A stretch of DNA of 64,000 nt from HdN1 sp964473645 (GCA_964473645.1 CAYYPW010000010.1:154347-218346); one strand, 5' to 3'. Counted from the first letter of the stretch, positions 53,469 through 62,840 are shown. Numbers and translations are program-made. Notes: generated by a model from the letters alone, not told the origin.

Positions 53469-54066
53469 CGGGCGCTTCCAGCAAATTGACGATCATGTCG
53501 GTGAGGGTGTCGATCAGTTGCGCTTCTTTCACCATTGGGTTTTGCTGGTGAATGTAGCGAATGGCGGTGAACAAGGTGGAGTTAATCAATACATACAGCT
53601 TGGCTTCGAGATTCTGGATCGGGTAATTCTGATAATTACTGAGAAAATAGGGTTGCGCCATCACCAGAAAAAATTGTTCAAGCGGATCAAGCAATTTATC
53701 GATGGGCAGGCGATTCCAGTTTTTCACGATCTCGCTCACCAGCGGATCAGTGCGAATATTCTGTACCCCAAAACTGATCGCAAACCATACCACCTCACGC
53801 AAGCCTAACCGCTTGATGTCCACCCGTTCGGCGCGTTCGCGAAACACCTTGCTGATATCCCCGCCCATGCGCACCAGCAAGGCCTCGATCAATGCATCCT
53901 TATCCGGAAAATACTGATACAGCGAACCAATACTCACGCCCGCGCGTTCGGCCACGTGATTGGTGGTGGTGTTATCCAGGCCGCGCTCGGCCAGCAGCGT
54001 CGCCGTGGCATCCAATAGTCTTCCGACCATCTCCCGGGAACGCTTTTGTTGCGGAATCTTACGCAT
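53431..54066 (-). CDS. TetR-family repressor
   Basis: The 211-residue protein has a TetR DNA-binding domain at about 8-56 (KRSREMVGRLLDATATLL; TTTNHVAERAGVSIGSLYQY with FPDKDALI). The C-terminal ligand domain is helical and not diagnostic. It is divergent from the DUF2236 gene; a palindrome between them at 54112-54127 is a likely operator. Its stop lies inside the end of the convergent molybdopterin gene. The ligand is unknown, perhaps an acyl or terpenoid compound given the neighbour. Confidence 0.9.
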   Translation of the reverse strand: MRKIPQQKRSREMVGRLLDATATLLAERGLDNTTTNHVAERAGVSIGSLYQYFPDKDALIEALLVRMGGDISKVFRERAERVDIKRLGLREVVWFAISFGVQNIRTDPLVSEIVKNWNRLPIDKLLDPLEQFFLVMAQPYFLSNYQNYPIQNLEAKLYVLINSTLFTAIRYIHQQNPMVKEAQLIDTLTDMIVNLLEAPVKPAAPAPEPRS

Positions 54067-54111
54067 TGCAAGGGTACCAGCGAGTTCTAATGCGAGTTGA
54101 ATACGAGCAAT

Positions 54112-54127
54112 TACTCATAATAGAGTA
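54112..54127. promoter_or_regulatory. Palindrome, probable TetR operator
   Basis: TACTCATAATAGAGTA has perfect five-base arms TACTC/GAGTA around six bases. It lies in the 118-base gap between the divergent TetR and DUF2236 genes. The arms are short, so the binding assignment is by position. Confidence 0.5.
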
Positions 54128-54184
54128 GCTGAGCGCAAGTCAAAAGACGAGCGCAACCCACCACAGCCGCCGCAGGAAGGTGTT

Positions 54185-55450
54185 ATGTCAGATGCAGTTA
54201 CGCGTGCCCCGGCCCGCGCACACCCTTACACCATGGCCCGCATGAAGTGGCTGCCCGATTTCATTGCCCGACCGATATTCGGCAAACCGTTGGCCCCCAC
54301 GGCCGAGGAATGGGCGCGCGTTGAACAGGCCCTCCTGCAGGGCGATGCACCTATGGACAGGGTGGTCGACTGGATGTTTGCCAACGGCCCCCGCCAGAGC
54401 AAGGCGCTGTTTGATCAGGCCCTCACCCAAGGCATTACGACGCTGCCCCACCCGCCCGCCGAGTTGCAGGCATTTTTTGCCTTGATCGATCAGCCGCCTG
54501 CCTGGCTTGATCGACAGGTGTTGGTGGACGGCGCCCGTCATTCGCGCCTGACCGGGAAAGTCGGTTTTTTTGTACTGCGTGATATGGCGTTGATGGGCGG
54601 ATATGCCCTCTTCAATTCCATGAACCAAACCCTGGCAAGTTCGGGGGCTTTGCGCAAAGAGACCAGCATACGCCTGGGCGAAACAGGCAAGTGGACTAAC
54701 GATGTCACTGAGCCGCACGGTATGGAACGCTTTGGCCCCGGTTTCATTACCACCGTGCGGGTGCGCATGGTGCATGCGCTGGTGCGGCGCAATTTGCGCT
54801 TGAAAGCTGATTGGGATGCCAGCCAATGGGGTTTGCCGATCAATCAGATCGATATGCTCGCTACCTATCTGGCATTTGGCCCTGTGTCGCTGCTGGGTGC
54901 GCGCCTGTTTGGCGTGCCGCTATTTAAAAAAGAATCCACCGCGATCATGCACCTGTGGCGTTATATCGGCTGGGTGATGGGCGTCGATGAGCACTGGCTA
55001 GCGGTGACCGAAGGCGATGGCCTGCGCAAGCTGTACCACACGTTTTTGACCCATCGCTTACCCGATGAAAAAATCGGGCAGCTGGGCCAGGCATTGAAAG
55101 ACGAACCATTGCATCGGCCCATGCCTGAGCTTGCAAGTTACCCACGTCTTGCAAAATTAAAGCGCTGGTTTATCTATCAGCAACATATCAGTAATTCAGC
55201 GCTGATTCTGGGCCCGGTGCAACGTCAACAATTGGGGATTCCGATGTTTGCGCTCCCCTGGTACCCGCTGGTGAGTGCCCCTTTGCGCTTTGGCGTACTG
55301 AGCTATTTCAAGCTGCGAGGCGGTGATGCGCTTGAAAAATACCTGCAAAAAAGCCGCGAACGGCAAAAAGGTTTATTACAGGCATATTTCGGCAGCAGGG
55401 AGCAGGACATCATCAAACCCAAGCCGGATCACCCGGCGCATATCGCTTGA
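54185..55450 (+). CDS. DUF2236 (MpaB/Lcp-family) oxygenase-like protein
   Basis: The 421-residue protein belongs to the DUF2236 family, which includes the MpaB fungal oxygenase and the haem-b latex-clearing protein Lcp. Arg 163 and Thr 167 in SIRLGETGKW and His 197 in RMVHALVRRNL match, by motif and spacing, the Arg-Thr and haem-ligand His of Lcp as I recall them. The Lcp catalytic Glu just before the Arg-Thr motif is not obvious here. No signal peptide is present, so it is cytoplasmic, unlike exported Lcp. GGAAGGTG precedes the ATG. Expression is probably under the divergent TetR repressor. Confidence 0.82.
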   Translation: MSDAVTRAPARAHPYTMARMKWLPDFIARPIFGKPLAPTAEEWARVEQALLQGDAPMDRVVDWMFANGPRQSKALFDQALTQGITTLPHPPAELQAFFALIDQPPAWLDRQVLVDGARHSRLTGKVGFFVLRDMALMGGYALFNSMNQTLASSGALRKETSIRLGETGKWTNDVTEPHGMERFGPGFITTVRVRMVHALVRRNLRLKADWDASQWGLPINQIDMLATYLAFGPVSLLGARLFGVPLFKKESTAIMHLWRYIGWVMGVDEHWLAVTEGDGLRKLYHTFLTHRLPDEKIGQLGQALKDEPLHRPMPELASYPRLAKLKRWFIYQQHISNSALILGPVQRQQLGIPMFALPWYPLVSAPLRFGVLSYFKLRGGDALEKYLQKSRERQKGLLQAYFGSREQDIIKPKPDHPAHIA

Positions 55451-55661
55451 AGTAAACGCCTCCATATCCATTGAAATATTATGGGATTTTTGGGGGAAGG
55501 GGCAGCCCGATTTTTTCTGCAAAATCAGCCACTTTCTTTTTAGCTTGAGCCCTTCTCGCGCCAGATTCCGAGCGTCGATAGACATTCGGGGTCTGGCTGC
55601 ATATGCTTTTTTTAAAGCCCCACGCGTATCTTTCAACCTACGACAATAAACCAGGCGCTGC

Positions 55662-56816
55662 ATGGACGTTTTCCGACTCGATGTGCGCACCATTATGGTG
55701 GTGATGGTGGTAGGCAACCTGATCGCCGCCAGCCTGCTGGCGTTGTATCGTTATCGCGATCAGCGCCCCAAACTCTTTCTGGCGGCCACCCTTGGCCAGG
55801 CAATCGCCTGGACACTGCTTGGGCTGCGGGACATCATCGATTTTTTCTGGTCTTACATGATCGGCAATATTCTGTTGAATCTCGCCTTCATTGCCGAAGC
55901 CGTTGCCCTGCTGACGATTGATGGTCGCAAACAAAGGGTTGAACAATGGTATGTTCTGCTCGCCATAACGGCTACCCTGATGGTCATTTTTCATTATGTA
56001 CAGGGATCGTCGTTAAATACCGTCGCGGCGGCGGGCTCTGTGCTGACCTTACTTATCTTTATTGCGCCGGCTTTCGAATTTTGTACGCAACCTGATGCGT
56101 CGCCGCTACGGCGCGCGCTGGGCAGTGTCTATGTGGCATATTGTGTGGCCGCCATCATTCGTGCGGGCTACATGCTCACCTCGCAAACCAACGAAGGCTT
56201 GATGACACCCTCGGCGGTACAAACACCCGTGTTCATGACACTCTTTGGCATGCTGATGTTTGGCAAGTTGGGTTATGTGTTACTGATCAATGAAAAAACC
56301 GATCACGAACTGAAAATGGCTGCCACGACCGATACACTGACGGGCATCAACAATCGGCGGGCATTTTTCAGTCATGCAGAAATGGCCGTGAATTTGGCGA
56401 TTCGTCGCCACGACGCCATCACATTGTTAATTCTCGATCTTGATCACTTTAAAAATATCAACGATGAACGGGGGCATGCTGCGGGTGACGCCGTACTTCG
56501 CCATTTTGCCGCGACCACCCGCGATCTGATCAGGCCGCACGATATTTTCGGGCGGCTGGGCGGTGAGGAATTTGTCATTCTCTTGATCGGCGATGCCCGT
56601 GTCGCCAGCGACATCGCCGAACGCGTGCGCAGCACCATTGAACGCAAACCCTGCCCCTCTCAACCTGGGCTCAAATACACCGTCAGTATTGGCGGCGCAA
56701 CGGTGGTGCCAAAGCAAATAGAGGAACTGCAGCCGTTGTTGCAACGTGCCGACGAAGCGCTTTACCTTGCCAAACGCGCTGGCCGTAATCGCGTGGTGAT
56801 GGCAGAGCCAGAATAA
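55662..56816 (+). CDS. Membrane diguanylate cyclase (six-helix sensor plus GGDEF)
   Basis: The 384-residue protein has an N-terminal membrane domain of about six helices (10-210) and a GGDEF domain from 220. TDTLTGINNRRAF starts the domain, LDLDHFKNINDERGH holds the metal site, and GGEEF lies at 300-304. The I-site RxxD at 291-294 (RPHD) is intact, so product inhibition is expected. The ligand for the membrane domain is unknown. The upstream 211-base gap holds no gene. The ribosome site before the ATG is weak. Confidence 0.9.
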   Translation: MDVFRLDVRTIMVVMVVGNLIAASLLALYRYRDQRPKLFLAATLGQAIAWTLLGLRDIIDFFWSYMIGNILLNLAFIAEAVALLTIDGRKQRVEQWYVLLAITATLMVIFHYVQGSSLNTVAAAGSVLTLLIFIAPAFEFCTQPDASPLRRALGSVYVAYCVAAIIRAGYMLTSQTNEGLMTPSAVQTPVFMTLFGMLMFGKLGYVLLINEKTDHELKMAATTDTLTGINNRRAFFSHAEMAVNLAIRRHDAITLLILDLDHFKNINDERGHAAGDAVLRHFAATTRDLIRPHDIFGRLGGEEFVILLIGDARVASDIAERVRSTIERKPCPSQPGLKYTVSIGGATVVPKQIEELQPLLQRADEALYLAKRAGRNRVVMAEPE

Positions 56817-56875
56817 CGGTAAAATTAAGCGTCCGCCATCAGTGCTGACGCGAGACGGCTTTCCATTACCTGTGA

Positions 56876-57898
56876 TTACTCTCTGTCTTTCGCCGTGCAC
56901 TCCGCCAGCCCGGGTTTCATTTCACAACGCACGCGACTCAAGAAGGTCAGCATCTTGGCGTTGTAATACCCTTGATCACGCAATTTGATACGCGTCTGAC
57001 GCGCCATTTCTTGATAGCCGGGAATATCTTTCTCGGGCAGTTTCATCCACATTTTGGGATCGATACCGTCGGTGGCTTTCTGTATTTCCGCCATGGTGCG
57101 ACCGAATTGGCTCAGGATATATTCACGCGATTTTTGACCATAGCCGGGCGGAAACTTGCTATGGCGGGTAAGCACCTGCACGGTCAATTGCACCATGGCA
57201 AAATCGACGATGCCGCCCTTGGTGCCCACGCCCTTGTACAATTCCAGAGGCTGAAACGCCACCGCTGGCGCAGCGATCACATCAACACCGCCGTTATTGA
57301 ACATGCTGCCAAAGGTGGCAATCGTCGCCGTCACCGGAGAGGCGCCAATCGATTCCACCATGGACGCTTGTGATTTGTCGAAATCCAACACCGCAATTCG
57401 CTTGCCCGATAGCTCGTTCACCGAATCAATGGTGCGGTCATTTACAATCAAATAAGCCGCCCCGGCTGGCCCGATGCCCACCACCTCGTAATCACCACTT
57501 TTCATCAAGGGCGCCAATGTCGGGGAGGCAAGTTTATCCAACACCACATGCAGCGTTTCATAATCAGGAATCGCGCCAATGGAATCCAGCGTGCCGGTAA
57601 ATGCATTGAACGCCCGGCCACGTAACCCGGTAACTCCGACGGAGTCACAATGGCCCGCCTTGAACTCCTCAACTGTCACCTTTTCGTCGGTGTAGGGCTT
57701 GATTTCCAGATCCACGCCCCACTTGAGCGCTTCCAGGCGGTACTCCTGCATGGCGTTATAAATCGGGCCACTCTTGCCAATAATATCGAATACACAAAAG
57801 GCGCGTTTGGGCAGTTCCGCTGCCATCACGGTGGGCGTTGAAACGCTCAAGCCCAAAACGGTGGCCGCCATTACCTTGCGAAGATTAAAGATCGCCAT
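56876..57898 (-). CDS. Putative periplasmic solute-binding protein (DUF6091 type)
   Basis: The 340-residue protein has a signal peptide (cleavage near VMAAE-L, about residue 27). The mature part has the two-lobe binding-protein look: FCVFDIIGKSGPIYNAMQEY, then FKAGHCDSVGVTGLRGRAFN and a LSGKRIAVLDFDKSQASMV segment as in TRAP/ABC binding proteins. Cys residues near both ends (about 35, 85, 327 and 335) may form disulfides. No transporter permease is adjacent, so it may act as a sensor or with a distant transporter. AGGGAG precedes the ATG. Confidence 0.75.
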   Translation of the reverse strand: MAIFNLRKVMAATVLGLSVSTPTVMAAELPKRAFCVFDIIGKSGPIYNAMQEYRLEALKWGVDLEIKPYTDEKVTVEEFKAGHCDSVGVTGLRGRAFNAFTGTLDSIGAIPDYETLHVVLDKLASPTLAPLMKSGDYEVVGIGPAGAAYLIVNDRTIDSVNELSGKRIAVLDFDKSQASMVESIGASPVTATIATFGSMFNNGGVDVIAAPAVAFQPLELYKGVGTKGGIVDFAMVQLTVQVLTRHSKFPPGYGQKSREYILSQFGRTMAEIQKATDGIDPKMWMKLPEKDIPGYQEMARQTRIKLRDQGYYNAKMLTFLSRVRCEMKPGLAECTAKDRE

Positions 57899-58113
57899 AA
57901 GAAACTCCCTGTCAGATCGGATTAGCCAATATGCTTGTTATCACAGTCGCTTGTTATATTGCGATCGTTTCAAGCAGGCGGGCAATGGCAGAAATGACTG
58001 GCAACAACGTTCACCGGGCCAGTACCTGCACTATCGAGTGCAAGCACCGCTGCGCAGAAAACAGTAAAGCCCGGTGCACCTTGCTCTTGTGCACCTTGTT
58101 ATTCAGCACATTG

Positions 58114-59121
58114 CTATTGTGCATTTGCCTTGCGTTTGATTGGCGTCGCACCGGTAGCGTTATCTATTGATCTGGCTGCATCACCGTTGACCGTTGGCAC
58201 CACCTTGACTGGCGGCTGCTCATAGACCACTTGATAGCCCAAATTGACTATCGATTCCGAGGTTTTCGGCAACAGGTAGTACATGCTGAGGGCCGCTAAT
58301 CCCATCGGCCCCACTTTGCGTTTGTTGCGCGTGATAATGACATCCAGCATCCAACTCACCGCTTTGGCCGGCGACATGGTGGGCGTGTATTCGTAAATTT
58401 TAGTGGGTGCGATCATGGGCGTACGCACCAGCGGGTAATTGATGGTCGACACGGTCACGCCGGTATGCGCCAACTCATTGGCTGCTACCCAGCTCCAACC
58501 TTCCAGTGCCCATTTTGACGACAGATAAGCAGAAAATCGCGCGGGGTTAGCCTGCACACCCACTGTCGATACATTGATGATGTGGCCTTCATTGCGTTCC
58601 AGCATGCCAGGTAACAAATTCAACGCCATGCGCACCGAACCGAAATAATTCAATTGCATGGTGCGCTCATAATCGTGAAAGCGATCCAGGGCGAATTTGA
58701 TCGATCGGCGTATAGAACGACCGGCGTTATTGATTAGGATGTCTACTCGCCCATGATCGGCCAGTGCCTGCTGACACACGCGATCGCAATCTTCCATTAC
58801 CGCCAGGTTGCCGTCATAGACGAAGGCTTTTCCGCCCTGTTGACGAATATCTTGCGCGATGAGTTCCAGCTTTTCGCGCGTACGTGCAACCAATAATACG
58901 GTAGCACCCGCAGCCGCCAGCTTGTGCGCAACTTCTGCCCCGATGCCGGAACTCGCCCCGGTCAACAACACCACCTTTCCATCAACGCGGTCATGCAAGG
59001 CGCGACTGGGTTCTACGATGCTTTTGTAGTTCCATTTCCAGTGATCTGCGGCACGTTTGAAATAAGGTGCAATTTTGGGTTTTCTGAAAAGAACCCGATC
59101 TGAGGTAGATGCGTCTGACAT
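58114..59121 (-). CDS. SDR half of a split fatty acyl-CoA reductase
   Basis: ATG 59121 with AGGA eight bases upstream gives 335 residues. It is a classical SDR: TGASSGIG (54-61), NNAGRSIRRS (131-140), Ser 185 and YLSSK (Tyr 199, Lys 203). The segments FHDYERTMQLNYFGSVRMAL and TPMIAPTKIYEYTPTMSPA closely match the C-terminal half of the fused Marinobacter alcohol-forming reductase as I recall it. It lies 56 bases downstream of the gene encoding the other half. A role in reducing fatty acyl-CoA or aldehyde to alcohol is inferred. Confidence 0.85.
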   Translation of the reverse strand: MSDASTSDRVLFRKPKIAPYFKRAADHWKWNYKSIVEPSRALHDRVDGKVVLLTGASSGIGAEVAHKLAAAGATVLLVARTREKLELIAQDIRQQGGKAFVYDGNLAVMEDCDRVCQQALADHGRVDILINNAGRSIRRSIKFALDRFHDYERTMQLNYFGSVRMALNLLPGMLERNEGHIINVSTVGVQANPARFSAYLSSKWALEGWSWVAANELAHTGVTVSTINYPLVRTPMIAPTKIYEYTPTMSPAKAVSWMLDVIITRNKRKVGPMGLAALSMYYLLPKTSESIVNLGYQVVYEQPPVKVVPTVNGDAARSIDNATGATPIKRKANAQ

Positions 59122-59177
59122 AATATTAATCCTGTAAGGCAAAGGAAAATGAGAACAACCTGATGAGGCAAGCAAGC

Positions 59178-60272
59178 TCAACGATCAAGATGTTCCTGCC
59201 AATAGCGCCACAACACATCGATATAGGATTCGAGCGGAGGTGGCGTCAATGAGGTACCGGCCAACGCCGCTACCGTGTTGGAACGATCATAAGTGGTCGG
59301 ATAAGAGAGAAAGCCCAGAATCGATACCGGCAACCCCAGGCGTTTTAAAACACGTTCTATCAGCAATTTGACCGGTGCCCATTGCGCTAAGGCAACCACG
59401 ACCTGCTTCGGGCCCTTATTCAGTGCGTTATTGCTGATATACCATTTGAACTGCGGCGCACCAGCGGCTTTTGCCAACACGTTGGCGAGTGCCGACACGT
59501 TGTAATCTTGATCTGCCGTCAAATGAAAACACTGCTGATCCAGGCCTGGTGTGTGGGCAATATGATCCATGGCTTTTACAACATAATCCACTGGCACAAT
59601 ATTGAACTTCCCGCCTTCAATACCTAACAGAGGTAACCAATCTGGCAACCATTGTTGAGCCCGCTGCATGATCTTGAATAAATAATACGGGCCATCCACT
59701 TTATCCATCGCGCCGGAGTGCGAATCCCCTACCACCATAGAAGGCCGATACACGCGCCACGGCACTCGCGTTTCATTGCGCACGCATTTTTCGGATTCAT
59801 GCTTGGTATAAAAATAGGGATCGCTGAGCCCAACCGCTTCATCAAACATTTTTTCGGTAAAGCGCCCGGGGTACAAGCCGCCGGCAGCGATCGAACTGAC
59901 ATGATGAAAACAGCCTGCCCGTAAGTTTGCCGCTGCATCCAGGGCGTTACGAGTACCGTCGATATTGGTGCGCAATTGCGCCGCAGCATCGGCTTTGAGA
60001 TCGTAGATGGCCGCCAGGTGAAAAAAATGATCGATACGCCCTGTCAGCGCATGCAAGGTCGCTGCCGACAATCCCAATTCTGCCTGAGTCAGATCCCCCG
60101 GTACCGCCACCACCTGCTCCTTGGTAGCACCACATTTTTGGCGCACATCATCGAGCCGCGCCTCTGAGCCTGGCCGCACCAACGCCAACACCTGTGCGCC
60201 AGGACGTTTCAATAGCTCAGCCACCAAAAATCGGCCGATAAAGCCCGTGGCGCCCGTGACGAAATACTGCAT
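59178..60272 (-). CDS. Extended-SDR (NAD_binding_4) half of a split fatty acyl-CoA reductase
   Basis: The 364-residue protein begins MQYFVTGATGFIGRFLVAEL with a GxxGxxG nucleotide site. It has HLAAIYDLKAD, HHVSSIAAGGLY and catalytic Tyr 153/Lys 157 in YFYTKHESEK. MDKVDGPYYLFKIMQ and GIEGGKFNIVPVDYVV match the N-terminal half of the fused Marinobacter fatty acyl-CoA reductase, and the protein ends VLWRYWQEHLDR, just before the fusion junction of those enzymes. GGAGGG precedes the ATG. It is preceded by a palindrome and a divergent TetR gene. Confidence 0.86.
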   Translation of the reverse strand: MQYFVTGATGFIGRFLVAELLKRPGAQVLALVRPGSEARLDDVRQKCGATKEQVVAVPGDLTQAELGLSAATLHALTGRIDHFFHLAAIYDLKADAAAQLRTNIDGTRNALDAAANLRAGCFHHVSSIAAGGLYPGRFTEKMFDEAVGLSDPYFYTKHESEKCVRNETRVPWRVYRPSMVVGDSHSGAMDKVDGPYYLFKIMQRAQQWLPDWLPLLGIEGGKFNIVPVDYVVKAMDHIAHTPGLDQQCFHLTADQDYNVSALANVLAKAAGAPQFKWYISNNALNKGPKQVVVALAQWAPVKLLIERVLKRLGLPVSILGFLSYPTTYDRSNTVAALAGTSLTPPPLESYIDVLWRYWQEHLDR

Positions 60273-60289
60273 GCCTATCCCTCCATTAG

Positions 60290-60305
60290 ACTAACAACTG
60301 TTAGT
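60290..60305. promoter_or_regulatory. Palindromic operator upstream of the reductase genes
   Basis: ACTAACAACTGTTAGT has perfect seven-base arms around two bases and lies 18 bases before the start of the extended-SDR gene. Position and form fit a TetR operator, probably for the divergent regulator starting at 60550. Confidence 0.7.
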
Positions 60306-60549
60306 TAAATTAGACAGAATGAAGGCCCCTGTCAATAGCCCCGCGCCCACGGCAGACACCTTCGCCACATCGCACCCACCTGCAAGCCTTGCCGGGCAAT
60401 CCAACAATAGGCTGATTTAGAGCGGCTTTTAGCGTAGAATACGATCAATATCGATGGAGTACCTCTATTGAACGGGTGACAACGATACCTATTGCAGGTG
60501 AAAGTTAGACGTACAAACGATCTCCAAGTAAACTTACATCTGTAATCAA

Positions 60550-61203
60550 ATGGCGAGACTCCTCATGACACCCAGCAACGCCCGCCCGCTCCGCCGCGCC
60601 GACCGCAAACAGGAAACCCGGCGCCGCATTCTGGATGCTGCCTTGCATCTGGTTGAAACCGGTCGCTCACCCGATGCATTGGGCTTGCGTGAGGTCGCAC
60701 GCGCGGCTGGAATGGCCGCGCCCTCGATTTATAACCATTTTGCCGACATGGATGCGCTGGGGCTCGCGCTGGTCGACGATGCATTGATTCGCTTGCGCGC
60801 GATTGCACGCTCTGCCCGCACAGAAATGGCTCAAAGTGATACGCAAGCTGTGCTTAAGCTACTGCTCAAGCAGTTTTTGCTCTATATGAATAAATACGAA
60901 TCGGTATTGCGCTTGCTGATCATGCAATGGTTCAACCCCAACCCGGAATTTCGCAAAACCATTCGCCGCGAACTGGCCATGATGCAAGAAGATCTGGCAG
61001 AAAACATGCGGGAAGCAGCGGCAGAAAAAGGCATGACACGTTCGGATTACGATACCGAATCCGAAGCGGTGCTATCGCTGCTGATTGTCTACGTACTGGA
61101 TGCGCTGGATCTGGACCGGCAAAAACGCGAGGAACGCCTGGAGAAAGTCGAGAAGCAACTGCTGATGCTGGTGAGGGGCAGCCGCGCCACGAAACTCTTA
61201 TGA
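60550..61203 (+). CDS. TetR/FabR-like transcriptional repressor
   Basis: The 217-residue protein has an N-terminal helix-turn-helix domain (LGLREVARAAGMAAPSIYNH followed by FADMDALGLALVDD), which resembles FabR/DesT regulators of unsaturated fatty acid synthesis. The C-terminal domain is helical with a Lys/Arg/Glu-rich tail. ATG 60550 or 60565 may be the start; neither has a strong ribosome site. It is divergent from the split reductase across 277 bases that contain a TetR-type palindrome. An acyl-CoA effector is plausible. Confidence 0.87.
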   Translation: MARLLMTPSNARPLRRADRKQETRRRILDAALHLVETGRSPDALGLREVARAAGMAAPSIYNHFADMDALGLALVDDALIRLRAIARSARTEMAQSDTQAVLKLLLKQFLLYMNKYESVLRLLIMQWFNPNPEFRKTIRRELAMMQEDLAENMREAAAEKGMTRSDYDTESEAVLSLLIVYVLDALDLDRQKREERLEKVEKQLLMLVRGSRATKLL

Positions 61204-61353
61204 ACAAACGTCATGAACAACATTCATCAACAAGCCTCATGAATAAGGCTCGCTGCCAGCAACACAGGTCTTGCAGAAAACATTAAACCGCGAACCTGCC
61301 TCCTAAATCATAACGTTAACACTGAGGGAACATTTCCCCAGCGATAGACCGGG

Positions 61354-61716
61354 TTAGTATTGCCCGGTTTTCAACATGACCAGTGTACAGCCTTCCACCA
61401 CTTCGATGCCTGCGCCTTGCAGGGTTCGCGTTAGAACACTTGACTCCGTTCCCGGATTCATGATCACGCGACGAGGTTTTAGCGCCAACATTTGCCCAGC
61501 AAGGGGTTCGCCACGTTCCGGGCCGACGTAGAGGGTGAGCGTATCGACGGGCACCGTCACCTCGCTCAACGACGCTACCACCGGTATTCCTTCAATTTCC
61601 TTGAGGGTAGGATGCACCGGTATCACCGGATGACCATACGATTTGAGCAATCGAATGGCTTTATTGGAATAGCGGTCTGGATTGGCGCTGGCGCCCAGTA
61701 CAACAGTGGTCGTCAT
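61354..61716 (-). CDS. CoA-binding domain protein (YccU type)
   Basis: ATG 61716 with AAGG upstream gives 120 residues, the usual length. The Rossmann-like fold shows VLGASANPDRYSNKAIRLL, GHPVIPVHPT, YVGPERGE and a conserved PGTESS near 90. It binds CoA in structural studies of the family, but its cellular role is unknown. It is a single gene with AT-rich upstream sequence. Confidence 0.9.
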   Translation of the reverse strand: MTTTVVLGASANPDRYSNKAIRLLKSYGHPVIPVHPTLKEIEGIPVVASLSEVTVPVDTLTLYVGPERGEPLAGQMLALKPRRVIMNPGTESSVLTRTLQGAGIEVVEGCTLVMLKTGQY

Positions 61717-62158
61717 GAAAGTAGCCTTAGATGTGAAAAGGTTGCTTGGGTGCAATAACAGGTGGATAATCCAATAACAGTTTACAAAAATCTACAATCG
61801 TTCTACCTGCAATGACTCCGTTATAGAGCAAAACAAAGTTTTTTTCTTTTACAGGCTGCAATTTTTACTTCATTGATCAGCGACATGCGCATTTATTCAG
61901 CAATGTCAGTGGCAAGAATTCCGACCCAACACAAAACAATCGTGTACTAATTTTCACCTACTGGCAACACTATCAGTCGCAAATAGCGCCCGAGCTTACT
62001 GTCGTGTCGCTGCATAATGGAATGCACGAATAAAAACTATAAAAAGTGAATTTCATCCACCTTGAATTGCGCTTGCGCCAACGATTGCAAAAAATGCCAT
62101 GCGCAAGAAACAGCAAGGCGTCTGAAATGCCGAGGATAAATTTGTGGAGAATGGTGCC
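61717..62158. other. AT-rich intergenic region
   Basis: These 442 bases between two divergent genes contain no frame I can support. They are AT-rich with A- and T-runs, and a direct repeat CAATAACAG occurs twice (about 61753-61762 and 61782-61790). Promoters for both neighbours should lie here, but I could not place them with confidence. Confidence 0.6.
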
Positions 62159-62836
62159 ATGCAGTCGATCATGTTGATTGTGGATGCCGTACCCGGAGCC
62201 CCTACTGATTTGCGGGCGATATTGAAAACACTGTTACCTGCAAACCCGCTGCTAGTCGTCACGACTGCCAATGCAGCCGTTTCGATACTGCAGGCGCAAT
62301 CTGAGATTGCATTGATCCTGCTGGATTGCCAATTCCGGGACTGTAATAGTCTGGAATTATTGCAGATCATTCATGCCCAATGCCCTCACCGTCCTGTCGC
62401 ACTGTTTTCAAATGAAATCGATGCTGCATTGATAGATGCCGGGCTGGCAATGGGTGCCCAAGGGGTGATTCACAAAAGCGCCAGTGCGGAAGTAGTGCAA
62501 AGTGCACTGCAATTGATTATGGCGGGAGAAATTTATATTCCACGTTTGCGCCTGCAGGATATTTTGGCATCTCGCCCACGCACGCTTGCCGTTAGCTTCG
62601 CCACGCCAGTCACTGTACACGAATCAGAACAAGGAACAGAGCAATCGCAGTTAACCCGTCGCCAACGCGAAGTCCTGCGTTTGATGGTGGAAGGTTATTC
62701 CAACAAGGAAATCTGCGCGCGACTGAATCTGTCGATGGGAACGATCAAATCGCACTGCAATGCGATTTTTCGCGACCTCAACGTCAACAACCGCACGCAG
62801 GCAGCACAGGCGGCACGGCACGTCCTGTTGGTATAA
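62159..62836 (+). CDS. LuxR/NarL-family response regulator
   Basis: ATG 62159 follows GGAG and gives 225 residues. The receiver domain keeps phospho-Asp 56 in LILLDCQFRD and a Lys in VIHKSAS, but the first acidic patch is reduced to a single Asp (IVDAVPG), so phosphorylation may be weak. The C-terminal LuxR helix-turn-helix is clear (TRRQREVLRLMVEGYSNKEI, then LNLSMGTIKSHCNAIFRDL). No kinase is adjacent. It ends four bases from the convergent amidase gene. Confidence 0.9.
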   Translation: MQSIMLIVDAVPGAPTDLRAILKTLLPANPLLVVTTANAAVSILQAQSEIALILLDCQFRDCNSLELLQIIHAQCPHRPVALFSNEIDAALIDAGLAMGAQGVIHKSASAEVVQSALQLIMAGEIYIPRLRLQDILASRPRTLAVSFATPVTVHESEQGTEQSQLTRRQREVLRLMVEGYSNKEICARLNLSMGTIKSHCNAIFRDLNVNNRTQAAQAARHVLLV

Positions 62837-62840
62837 GCCC

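Noticed and set aside
35221..61807. The 16-base string TTACAAAAATCTACAA occurs at 35221 and again at 61792
   Set aside because: Both copies lie in AT-rich intergenic DNA, and one such match is close to chance for a window of this size. A genome-wide count would be needed to call it a regulatory element.
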